Below the pieces are notes generated by a model. It did not search any database. It worked only from the letters and a program-made list of their open reading frames with translations, and was not told where the DNA came from. The translations under genes were made by a program, and so were the position numbers. This document shows positions 34,804 to 42,749 of a stretch of 64,000 nt of DNA, piece after piece; position 1 is the first letter of the stretch; each line of letters starts with the position of its first letter. Where the stretch lies: positions 19,619-83,618 of the forward strand of contig CAZEDX010000012.1 of NCBI GenBank assembly GCA_964511015.1, given 5' to 3'. The stretch is from FEN-1099 sp964511015 (GTDB lineage: Bacteria > Lernaellota > Lernaellaia > Lernaellales > Lernaellaceae).

Positions 34804-36576
34804 ATGAAACGCAAAGCGTTCTGGATCACTCTCGTGGTGCTGGCGCTCGCCGGAGCGTCCGTCGCGCTGGCCGAATACGGCGGCTGGGAGGACATCTACG
34901 ACGGCATGCCGGGCTACCCGCCGGGCTTGAGCAATACCGCGTTCATGGGCCTGGGCGTGGGCAGCGAGAACAATCTGTATACCGTCGGCATGGCGCAGAC
35001 CGGCGCGTTGGATATGGAATCGGCCTGGGCCAGCAAAGACGGCGGCTACACGTGGGACGCGGTCATTGAAGGGCACGGCGGCGCCGACCCGTGCGACATG
35101 CTGCTGCTGATGCAGTTCATGTTGGCCACCGCGGCCATCGGTCCCGACACCGCGCTGTTCCTGGGCCTCGGGCCGAACCCCGAATGCCTCGAACAGTTCA
35201 CCGACCCCCTATGCCTGTTCATCTGCATGTTCACCTTCTCGACCCAGGTCTACTACACCGACGACGGCGGTACGACGGTCAACCGGGCCACCATTCCGGC
35301 CGGCGCGCTGACCTACGGCTCGACGATCGCCATGGTGCACGACAACCCGCTGATCGGTTTCATCCCCGGCGGTCCGGCGATGCTGCTGAAGACCGAAGAC
35401 GGCGGCTTGAACTGGTACAACCTGGGCGGCATGCCGACCCAGGATTTCTACGCCAACGACGTCGATTTCCCGACCGAAGACTTCGGGATCATGGTTTCCG
35501 GCGATGTCGAAGGCGACGACGACACTTGGTACGACGACGACTCCTGGTTTGACGAAGACAAGTCGTCGGGCGAACCGGAGCCGGGCTCGTGGGCCGATGC
35601 CATGGAGCAGTACAACCACATACTGCACCGCTGGCGCTTCATCAACGACCCCGACTACCGCATGAACTACCTGGCCACTCACCCGAACTTCGGCAAGAAG
35701 GGCCTCAACGGCTACGTCTACCGCACCACCGACGGCGGCACGACCTGGCAAGAGGTCATGAACAACCCGAACGAATCGTTCATTCAGGTGCACATGGTCG
35801 ACCAGAACGTCGGCTGGATTCTGTCCTCGCCGGTCTCTACGTCCTGGCCGCCCTTTGGGCTGTACAAGACAACCGACGGCGGGCAGACCTGGACCAACTA
35901 CACCGATCGCGTGCCGTACGACCCGCTTGATACGCAGGGCTACGGTTGGGCGATCAGCGCCATGACCTTTAGCCCGAGCGGCCAGACCGGCTTCCTCGGC
36001 GGCGGCGCGCAGAAGCTGATGTACAAAGCGTTGATGTTCTACACCATCGACGGCGGCGAAACCTGGCAGTGGGACAACTCGGTGATGGATTGGGGCCACC
36101 CGGTGCTCAGCTTCGGCTGGTCCGGCGAACACCTCGCGTGGCAGGCGGGCTTCGACCTGAGCATCTTCAAATACACTTCGGCCAACACGCTGCCGGTGGC
36201 CGATGCCGGCGACGACCAGACCGTGCCGCCGAACACCGTGGTCACCCTCGACGGCACCGGCTCGTACGACCCCGACGGCGATACCATCACCTACGCCTGG
36301 GAACAGGTCAGCGGTCCGACCGCCGCCCTCACCGGGGCCGATGGGGCACAGCCGACCTTCACCGGCGTGGACCTCGGAGACTACGTCTTCCAGCTCACCG
36401 TGACCGACACGTATCCGGAATCGACCAGCGACCAGGTGACCATCACCGTGGCCGAAGCGGGCGATGACGACGTCGACGACGACGTGATCGATGACGACAC
36501 GGCCGGTGACGACGACGATGACGACGACGTGGCGGCGGACGACGATGACGACGACGACAGCGGCTGCGGCTGCTGA
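34804..36576 (+). CDS. Secreted Asp-box propeller/PKD protein with C-terminal D-rich SGCGC tail
   Basis: 590 residues. A type I signal peptide (about 1-21) precedes six Asp-box/YCF48-like repeats (DGGYTW, DGGTTV, DGGLNW, DGGTTW, DGGQTW, DGGETW), which suggest a beta-propeller (about 22-455). A PKD domain follows (about 463-550; DAGDDQTV, LDGTGSYDPDGD, YAWEQVSGP). The last 40 residues are Asp-rich (DDDV, DDDTAGDDDDDDD) and end in SGCGC at the very C-terminus. Cys pairs also occur within the propeller. There is no membrane helix near the tail. It is paralogous over its whole length to the next gene. AGGAGG 34791-34796 supports the start. Confidence 0.86.
   Translation: MKRKAFWITLVVLALAGASVALAEYGGWEDIYDGMPGYPPGLSNTAFMGLGVGSENNLYTVGMAQTGALDMESAWASKDGGYTWDAVIEGHGGADPCDMLLLMQFMLATAAIGPDTALFLGLGPNPECLEQFTDPLCLFICMFTFSTQVYYTDDGGTTVNRATIPAGALTYGSTIAMVHDNPLIGFIPGGPAMLLKTEDGGLNWYNLGGMPTQDFYANDVDFPTEDFGIMVSGDVEGDDDTWYDDDSWFDEDKSSGEPEPGSWADAMEQYNHILHRWRFINDPDYRMNYLATHPNFGKKGLNGYVYRTTDGGTTWQEVMNNPNESFIQVHMVDQNVGWILSSPVSTSWPPFGLYKTTDGGQTWTNYTDRVPYDPLDTQGYGWAISAMTFSPSGQTGFLGGGAQKLMYKALMFYTIDGGETWQWDNSVMDWGHPVLSFGWSGEHLAWQAGFDLSIFKYTSANTLPVADAGDDQTVPPNTVVTLDGTGSYDPDGDTITYAWEQVSGPTAALTGADGAQPTFTGVDLGDYVFQLTVTDTYPESTSDQVTITVAEAGDDDVDDDVIDDDTAGDDDDDDDVAADDDDDDDSGCGC
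36462..36573 (+). repeat. Asp-rich C-terminal coding tract ending in SGCGC
   Basis: Runs of GAC/GAT codons, then AGC-GGC-TGC-GGC-TGC before TGA. The paralogue at 38503-38517 encodes the same pentapeptide with AGT-GGG-TGC-GGC-TGC. Confidence 0.8.
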
Positions 36577-36625
36577 CGACAACCCGGGGCGACGGGCCAA
36601 GGCCTAGCCCCGAAGAACAACTCCG

Positions 36626-36655
36626 GGGCGGACCTTCGGGTTCGCCCTTTTCTTT
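36626..36655 (+). terminator. Rho-independent terminator with UUCG loop
   Basis: GGGCGGACC (36626-36634), TTCG, GGTTCGCCC (36639-36647), one G-T pair, then TTTTCTTT. Confidence 0.92.
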
Positions 36656-36680
36656 ACTTTCGCCCCCTTTTCACGCTCCT

Positions 36681-36709
36681 CTGGCACTGGCCGCGATTTA
36701 CTTTATAAT
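36681..36709 (+). promoter_or_regulatory. Promoter of the second Asp-box propeller gene
   Basis: CTGGCA (36681-36686), 17-base spacer, TATAAT (36704-36709). It lies 26 bases after the preceding terminator, so the two paralogues are separate transcripts. Confidence 0.6.
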
Positions 36710-36825
36710 GTGGCGTCAATCCGGCGGCACCGGTACGACAGACCGCACCGCCAATAGCACATAGCAGGGCCAGCGCGGGCAGTTCCGCGCCGGCATGGTT
36801 TCGACATCGAAACGGAGGAGTGAGC

Positions 36826-38520
36826 ATGAGACGCAGTATGTTTTGCCTTGCGCTGACGGTCGTGTTGCTGACCGCAACGGCCGCCATGGCGGAATACGGC
36901 ACGTGGGAAGACATCTATAGCGGCGCAGCCGGCCCGGCGGGTTTGACCAACACCTCGTTCATGGGCCTTGGCGTCGGCAGTTCGACCAACCTGTTCACGG
37001 TCGGCATGGCGCAGACGGGCGCTTACGACATGGCTTCCGGTTGGGCCAGTCAGGACGGCGGTTACACCTGGGAGACGATTCTCGCCGGTTCCGGCGGCGA
37101 AGACTGCAGCATGATGGAGCTGTTCAAGTTTATGATTTCGGTTAGCGCCATCAGCCCCAACGCGGCCGTGTTTTCCGGCATGGGGCCGAGCCCGGCTTGT
37201 CTCGAGCAGTTCGAGTTCCCGGCCTGCATGTTCATCTGCATGTTCTCCATGGGTCCGCTGGTGCAGTACACCGATGACGGCGGCGCCACGATTGGCGAAG
37301 CGACCCTCCCGACCGGCAACATGATGAAGGCGCCGACCGCGATGGACTTCGCCAATGACAACCAGCTCGTCGGCTACATCGCCGGCGGCACCGCGCTGTT
37401 GATGAAGACCACCGACGGCGGCATGAGCTGGGAAAACGCGAACCTGCCGAACGCACAGTATTCGCCGAACGACCTCGAGTTCTTCAGCGAGAACAACGGC
37501 CTGTTGATTTCCGGCTACGTCGAAGATGAAAAGGTCGAGAGCAAGGCCGAACCGGGCACCTGGGAAGAGGCGCTGGAGCTGTACGACAGCATGATGCACC
37601 GGTGGCGCATGATTCACGACCCGATCTATCGCCTGGACTATCGCGCGACGCACCCGCTGTCGCCCAAAGCCAACGACCCGGGCACCGTGTACCGCACGAC
37701 GGACGGCGGCGCGACCTGGGAAGAGCTCTACTCGAACGCCAACCAGATCTTCTACCAACTGCATATGGTCAACGAGCAGGTCGGCTGGATCCTCGGCGAC
37801 ACCGTGACCGGCAATGTGCTGCTGCTCAAGACCACCGACGGCGGCGCGACCTGGACCGACTATTCCGATCGCATTCCAATCGACGACATCGGCAACTACG
37901 GCTACGGCATCACCGCCATCACCTTCAATTCGACCGGCCAGACCGGTTTCCTCGCCGGCGCGGCGGGCGTGTCGAGCATCATCTACAAGTCGCTGCTGTT
38001 CTACACCACCGACGGCGGCGAAACCTGGACCTGGGACGACTCGCTGATGGATTGGGGCCACCCGATCATCGCGTTCGGCTGGTCGGGCGACAAATTGGCC
38101 TGGCAGGCCGGCTTCGATCTGAGCATCTACAAGTACACGCAGGAAAACTGCCCGCCGATCGCCGAGGCCGGCGACGCGCAGACGGTGGCGACCGCCACGG
38201 TGGTCACGCTGGATGGCTCCGCTTCGTACGACCCGGACGGTGACACCATCACCTTCGCCTGGACGCAGGTCTCCGGCCCGTCGGTCGAACTGACCGGCGC
38301 GGACGGGCAGATGCCGACGTTCACCGCGGCCGAAGCCGGCGAGTATGTTTTCGCGCTGTCCGTAACCGACACCTACCCCGAAACGGGCACCGACCAGGTG
38401 ACCATCACCGTGACAGCCTCCGCCGATGACGACACCGTCGACGATGACACGACCGACGACGACGATGACGACGCGTCGGCCGATGACGACGACGATGATG
38501 ACAGTGGGTGCGGCTGCTAA
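36826..38520 (+). CDS. Secreted Asp-box propeller/PKD protein, paralogue of the preceding gene
   Basis: 564 residues from ATG 36826 (GGAGG 8 bases upstream). Same architecture as its neighbour: signal peptide ending near AAMA, EYGTWEDIYSG start of the mature part, six Asp-boxes (about 70-405), PKD domain (about 440-525) and a C-terminal acidic tract ending DDDDDDDSGCGC. The paralogues have diverged throughout (including synonymous changes in the tail), so the duplication is old. The role is unknown; Asp-box propellers are often carbohydrate-binding or structural extracellular domains. Confidence 0.86.
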   Translation: MRRSMFCLALTVVLLTATAAMAEYGTWEDIYSGAAGPAGLTNTSFMGLGVGSSTNLFTVGMAQTGAYDMASGWASQDGGYTWETILAGSGGEDCSMMELFKFMISVSAISPNAAVFSGMGPSPACLEQFEFPACMFICMFSMGPLVQYTDDGGATIGEATLPTGNMMKAPTAMDFANDNQLVGYIAGGTALLMKTTDGGMSWENANLPNAQYSPNDLEFFSENNGLLISGYVEDEKVESKAEPGTWEEALELYDSMMHRWRMIHDPIYRLDYRATHPLSPKANDPGTVYRTTDGGATWEELYSNANQIFYQLHMVNEQVGWILGDTVTGNVLLLKTTDGGATWTDYSDRIPIDDIGNYGYGITAITFNSTGQTGFLAGAAGVSSIIYKSLLFYTTDGGETWTWDDSLMDWGHPIIAFGWSGDKLAWQAGFDLSIYKYTQENCPPIAEAGDAQTVATATVVTLDGSASYDPDGDTITFAWTQVSGPSVELTGADGQMPTFTAAEAGEYVFALSVTDTYPETGTDQVTITVTASADDDTVDDDTTDDDDDDASADDDDDDDSGCGC

Positions 38521-38524
38521 CCGG

Positions 38525-39445
38525 ATGAAACAGAGTTCGCCAAAAGGGGCACGGCCTACCGTGCCCCTTTCCTTTTGGCGCGCCGCTCTCGTGTGCGCGC
38601 TACTGCTGGCGCTGGCGGCCTGTTCGCAGCCGGCCGCGCCGCCGTCCCCGGCCGGCCACGACACGTTGCCGCCCAAGCCCGTCCCCACGCCGCCAGCCTG
38701 GACGGAAACCAAGATGATTCGTTTGCCGGGCGGCACCTTCCTGATGGGCTGCGTGCCGGCCGACCCGAACTGCGAACCGAACGAGAGCCCCGCGCATCCA
38801 GTGCGCGTCAAGCCTTTCTGGATGGACGAACATGAGGTGACCGCGGCGCAGTACGACGCCTGCATCGATGCCGGCGTGTGCAAGGCGACGCAAGTTGCGG
38901 GCACTGCGTCGGGAGACCTTAGCTCCTTCGCCTTCAATTCGCGCAACGTGCAACGCCGCGACCATCCGGCCAACGGCGTCAACTTCTTCAGCGCGCGAAC
39001 CTACTGCGCCTGGGTTGGCAAACGGCTGCCGACCGAAGCCGAGTACGAATACGCCTTGCGTGGCGGACAGGCTTCGCAGATCTACCCATGGGGCAACGAC
39101 CTGCCGACCACACCGGTCGGCAACTTCGCCGACCGCAGCGTGATGAAGCACCCGCCTTTGCAGTTGCCGCCCTGGCCCGACTACGACGACGGCTACGTCG
39201 GCACCTCACCGGTCTGTCATTACGGGCGCAACGCCTACGGTCTGTGCGATCTGTCCGGCAATGTGTGGGAATGGTGCGAGGGCGAAGTGGCCGGCCATGC
39301 CGACCAGCACATCGTGCGCGGCGGCAGTTGGCACAACAATCATCTTGAACTGCGCGCCTCAGCCCGCCACCCGTTCATCTCCGACGGCTTCGCGCACGTC
39401 GGCCTGCGCTGCGTCAGCGACCGGGGGCCGCGCCCACCCCGCTGA
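38525..39445 (+). CDS. Lipoprotein with formylglycine-generating-enzyme-like domain
   Basis: 306 residues from ATG 38525; GTG 38561 is an alternative that gives a compact signal peptide (PLSFWRAALVCALLLALAAC) and lies within the terminator hairpin. Lipobox LAAC. The FGE-sulfatase fold is clear: MIRLPGGTFLMGC, FWMDEHEVTAAQYDACI, GKRLPTEAEYEYALRGG, YPWGND, NAYGLCDLSGNVWEWCE, IVRGGSWHNN and HVGLRCV. The pair of copper-binding active-site Cys of true FGE is not seen after RGGSWHNN, so it is probably a structural or binding member (PvdO/SUMF1-like) rather than a sulfatase activator. The 3' end overlaps the convergent glycosyltransferase by 32 bases. Confidence 0.83.
   Translation: MKQSSPKGARPTVPLSFWRAALVCALLLALAACSQPAAPPSPAGHDTLPPKPVPTPPAWTETKMIRLPGGTFLMGCVPADPNCEPNESPAHPVRVKPFWMDEHEVTAAQYDACIDAGVCKATQVAGTASGDLSSFAFNSRNVQRRDHPANGVNFFSARTYCAWVGKRLPTEAEYEYALRGGQASQIYPWGNDLPTTPVGNFADRSVMKHPPLQLPPWPDYDDGYVGTSPVCHYGRNAYGLCDLSGNVWEWCEGEVAGHADQHIVRGGSWHNNHLELRASARHPFISDGFAHVGLRCVSDRGPRPPR
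38546..38576 (+). terminator. Rho-independent terminator inside the next gene's 5' end
   Basis: GGGGCACGG (38546-38554), loop CCTA, CCGTGCCCC (38559-38567), then TTTCCTTTT. It overlaps codons 8-18 of the downstream frame if that starts at ATG 38525. Confidence 0.85.
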
Positions 39446-41105
39446 ATCCTAAATCCTGATAACGCGCGTACAACCGCACGACGATGACACCGGCCTCGCG
39501 CAACGGCTTGCTGTTCTTCCACAACAGCGGCTCCATCGCGTCGGAGGACAGGACCACCAGGTCGATCGGCGAGGTGAGCACGTCGGCTGGCGCGGTGATC
39601 GGTATGCCGTCAAGCTGCTGCCCCTGACGGGACGGATTGTCATCGAGAATCCGCTCGATCCTGACGCCCTTTTTCTCCAGCTCGGCGCGAAACGGCAAAA
39701 TCTTGTGGGTGTGCTGGCCCGCGCCGTAAAGAGCGATGCGCAACGTCTTGTGCTCGTCCAACCACGACCCGATTTGATGGACCAGGCGCTCGAAGGCCGA
39801 TCGGGACGGATCGGCGTATTCGACCCGGCCGGTGAAGAGCATGCGCATGGCGTGGACGAGCTCGGGCGCGATATCGCGCCACACCCGCGCCCCGACGCGC
39901 GCCAGCCGCTGCTCGGACGAAACGGCCGGGCCGGTGCGCGCCAGCACCGACTCGTAGAACTCCACGCGCGACTGCGCCTGCCGCGCCGGCGCGAACACCT
40001 CGCGCACGCGGTGGTAGGCCTGTTTGCCCAGAGCGGCCGCGCGCTCCGGATCATCAAGCAACGCGATGATCTTGGCCGCCAACTCGGCCGGCTGTTGCGG
40101 CGTCACCGTGATGCCGGCTTCGCCGATCATTTCCACCATGCCCGAATCCGCGCTCACCACGGCCGTGCGGCCGGCGGCCATCGCTTCCAAGCAGACGTTG
40201 GGGAAGTTTTCAAAGATGGACGGAAACGCGCAGAACGCCGCTTGCCGGTAGTAGCCGGCGAGCTGGTTGAGCGGACAGTTGTCGACGAATTCCACGCGCG
40301 CCAGCGTTTCCTTTGTGCTGTGGGCGATCAGGTATTCGCGCATCGAACCGCCGCCGGGGGCGGTGGTGGTGTCGCCGCCGACCAGCACGAAGCGCGCGTC
40401 CGGATGCTTGGCCAGCACCAGCGGCGCGGCGGCGAGCAGGTCGATCACGCCCTTGCGATGCTCCAGCCGCCCGACGTACACGATCGTCTTGCCGTGCGGC
40501 GGCACGTAGTCGGCCAGCACGTCGGCGGCGAAGTACGGATGGTGCACGACCCGCGGCGGCCGCTCCAGCTCGACGCCGGCCGCGATGCGCAGCGCCATCG
40601 GCGTGCACGGCGCGCAAACGGCGTCGGCCAGCGCCAATTCGAGTTTTTCGAAATACTGCCCGGCCAGCGGCGGCTGGCAGTTCAGTTCCTGCAACAGCCA
40701 GGTGGGCGTGTGGCAGTTCACCACCGACGGAGTCTTCCAGCGCCAGTCGAGCAGCAGCGGCCAACCGGGCGCTTCCCATTCCGGAAATTCCACGATGTCG
40801 AGCCGCTGTTCTTCGAGGAATTCCAGCAGTGCCTCGCGAAACAGATCGGTCGCGTACAACCATCGGTTGAACATAAACCAACTGCCGGTGAAGACCGTGT
40901 GTTGCTCGTCCGGCGGCGTCCAGAACGTGCGGTGCACGCTCACTCCCGGCGGATCGTAACTGCGGTCGGTCGGACCGGTCGCCACCGTGAAGACGTGCAC
41001 CTCATGCCCCAGCGTCGCCAGGGCGCGGCTGACCTGGTGGACATAGGTGCCGACGCCGCCGCCGAAGAACGGAGGATATTCGCGCGAAACCAAACCGATC
41101 TTCAT
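39414..41105 (-). CDS. GT4 glycosyltransferase fused to a C-terminal GAG/SSD Rossmann module
   Basis: 563 residues. GT-B glycosyltransferase at 1-400: VSREYPPFFGGGVGTYVHQVSRAL at the N-terminus, VYVGRLEHRKGVIDLLAAA and PSIFENFPNVCLEAMAAGR (E(x7)E). After a linker comes a Rossmann-like module of about 110 residues (about 450-555) with LYGAGQHTHK, ILDDNPS and VVLSSDAMEP. This module occurs in three neighbouring proteins as well. It resembles the nucleotide- or sugar-binding N-terminal domain of PglD or the C-terminal domain of sugar C-methyltransferases; its ligand is unknown. The last gene of the minus-strand glycan island; the upstream gene ends 3 bases before its start. Confidence 0.88.
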   Translation of the reverse strand: MKIGLVSREYPPFFGGGVGTYVHQVSRALATLGHEVHVFTVATGPTDRSYDPPGVSVHRTFWTPPDEQHTVFTGSWFMFNRWLYATDLFREALLEFLEEQRLDIVEFPEWEAPGWPLLLDWRWKTPSVVNCHTPTWLLQELNCQPPLAGQYFEKLELALADAVCAPCTPMALRIAAGVELERPPRVVHHPYFAADVLADYVPPHGKTIVYVGRLEHRKGVIDLLAAAPLVLAKHPDARFVLVGGDTTTAPGGGSMREYLIAHSTKETLARVEFVDNCPLNQLAGYYRQAAFCAFPSIFENFPNVCLEAMAAGRTAVVSADSGMVEMIGEAGITVTPQQPAELAAKIIALLDDPERAAALGKQAYHRVREVFAPARQAQSRVEFYESVLARTGPAVSSEQRLARVGARVWRDIAPELVHAMRMLFTGRVEYADPSRSAFERLVHQIGSWLDEHKTLRIALYGAGQHTHKILPFRAELEKKGVRIERILDDNPSRQGQQLDGIPITAPADVLTSPIDLVVLSSDAMEPLLWKNSKPLREAGVIVVRLYARYQDLGFSGVGAAPGR

Positions 41106-41108
41106 GCT

Positions 41109-42749
41109 TCACTCGCTGTATAGGCCGGTGACTACTATCCCGTGTTCGCGCAGATGCGCGGCCTTTTCGAGCATCTGCACTTCCCAAGCATCGGAACTGA
41201 CGATGACCGCATCCGGCTTGACCGCCGGCGCTTCGCCAAGCGGCCGCACGGGCACGCCCAGGATCTTGCCGCCGCACGCGGCCGGGTTTTCGTCGAAGAT
41301 CGCCACCAACTCCATGCCGTCCGGCAGGACCAGACCATCAAGCAACCGCAAGGTGTGCCGGCCGGCGCCGAACAGGGCGATCCGCCGGTGACCGGCCTCG
41401 AATAAGGCGGTGGTTCGGTCGCGCCATTTCCGAATGTGCAGCGGCTGCGGCGGCAGTGTGTGCATGCCTCCGGCCAGACGCACGGCGGCGGCAAAGGTCG
41501 CGGCTTTGCGGTGCCAGGCCGCGTCGCGCCGCGGGCGAACGTTGGCATACACCTGATCGAAACGCTCGGCGTCTTCCTCGATCGTGCGCAGGCACTGGGC
41601 GCCGGCTTGCAGTTGGCGCACGAGTTCGGGCGAGGCCGCCAGTTGCCTGATCTTCTCCGCCAGATCATGTGAATCGCGGCTGCGGAACCACAGGCCGTTC
41701 TGGCCCGGCTCGATCAGGTTGGTCATGCCGGCGCCGTCGGCGCAGAGGCACGGCGTGCCCAGCGCCAACGCCTCAAGCATCGACACCGGCGAGTTCTCCG
41801 GCCAGATCGACGGCGTCACCAGCACATCGATTTCGCTGTGCACTTCCGTCACGCGTTCCATGTTGAAGCGGCCCTTGATCGTCACGTTCGCCAGCCGCTT
41901 GGCGTGCTCCGCCTGTTCGGCGCCATAGGTGTCGGTGTTCCAGACCTCCTGTTCGCCGAACAGCTTGAGCTCGACCGGCAGCTTGTCGCCAACCAGTTCC
42001 ATCGCCTCCAGCAGCACGTGAATGCCCTTCATGCGGTTCCAGCGGCCGATGAATCCCAGCCGCAGCACCTTGCTCGGTGTCTTGGGCAGGCGCTTCGCCG
42101 GGCGGGGGATGCCGTACGGCCAGACCTCCACCGCCGCCGGGTCGGCGCCCAAGCTGCGAATGTGATCACCCAGCAGCGGACACGGGCAATGGTGGAACGA
42201 GTAGCCTTCCGCCAGCAGCATGAACTGCTCGCGGCGCAGCGTGGTATAGAGCGGGAACTCCGCGTCGGTCAGGTCCTTGTTGCAGTCGCGGCAGTCGACG
42301 TCGTACCGGATGCCGCAGGCGTCGAAGTCGGGTTTGAGCAGGTGGCTGTCGCGGCAGGTCCAGAGGAAGTCGACATGCGTACCGACGACGGGAATGCCGA
42401 GCTCCAGCGCGGCAAACGCCACGGCCGGCACGAACCAGCTATTGGCGACATGCACCACGTCTGGCCGTTCCTGGCGCAGGTACGCCAGCGCCTCGTCGTA
42501 CATCTCCGGGTAGTACTGCAACGCGTACAGCACCGGCGGTCGTTGCTCGAAGAGAAACGCCATCCGATGCACCGGCACCCCCTCAAAGGGCTCGTCGGTG
42601 GCGTAACCGCGTTTGTGTTTGAGGTCGAGCGTGATCACGCCGACGTCGTGGCCTCGCGCCTGCAGCGCCTTGGCCAGATTCTGCGTGTAGACCTCCGCTC
42701 CGCCGAACAGCTCCGGCAGGTAGCCGGTCAGCACAAAACGGATCTTCAT
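41109..42749 (-). CDS. GT4 glycosyltransferase fused to a C-terminal GAG/SSD Rossmann module
   Basis: 546 residues, same architecture as the next downstream gene. GT4: FVLTGYLPELFGGAEVYTQNLAKAL, LGFIGRWNRMKGIHVLLEA and PSIWPENSPVSMLEALALG. A Cys-bearing insert (FDACGIRYDVDCRDCNKD, about 140-160) is typical of glycosyltransferases near SAM enzymes and may bind zinc. The C-terminal module has LFGAGRHTLR (about 455-465), IFDENPAACGG and VIVSSDAWEV. ATG 42749 overlaps the stop of the capsule/radical-SAM gene (ATGA). Confidence 0.88.
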   Translation of the reverse strand: MKIRFVLTGYLPELFGGAEVYTQNLAKALQARGHDVGVITLDLKHKRGYATDEPFEGVPVHRMAFLFEQRPPVLYALQYYPEMYDEALAYLRQERPDVVHVANSWFVPAVAFAALELGIPVVGTHVDFLWTCRDSHLLKPDFDACGIRYDVDCRDCNKDLTDAEFPLYTTLRREQFMLLAEGYSFHHCPCPLLGDHIRSLGADPAAVEVWPYGIPRPAKRLPKTPSKVLRLGFIGRWNRMKGIHVLLEAMELVGDKLPVELKLFGEQEVWNTDTYGAEQAEHAKRLANVTIKGRFNMERVTEVHSEIDVLVTPSIWPENSPVSMLEALALGTPCLCADGAGMTNLIEPGQNGLWFRSRDSHDLAEKIRQLAASPELVRQLQAGAQCLRTIEEDAERFDQVYANVRPRRDAAWHRKAATFAAAVRLAGGMHTLPPQPLHIRKWRDRTTALFEAGHRRIALFGAGRHTLRLLDGLVLPDGMELVAIFDENPAACGGKILGVPVRPLGEAPAVKPDAVIVSSDAWEVQMLEKAAHLREHGIVVTGLYSE

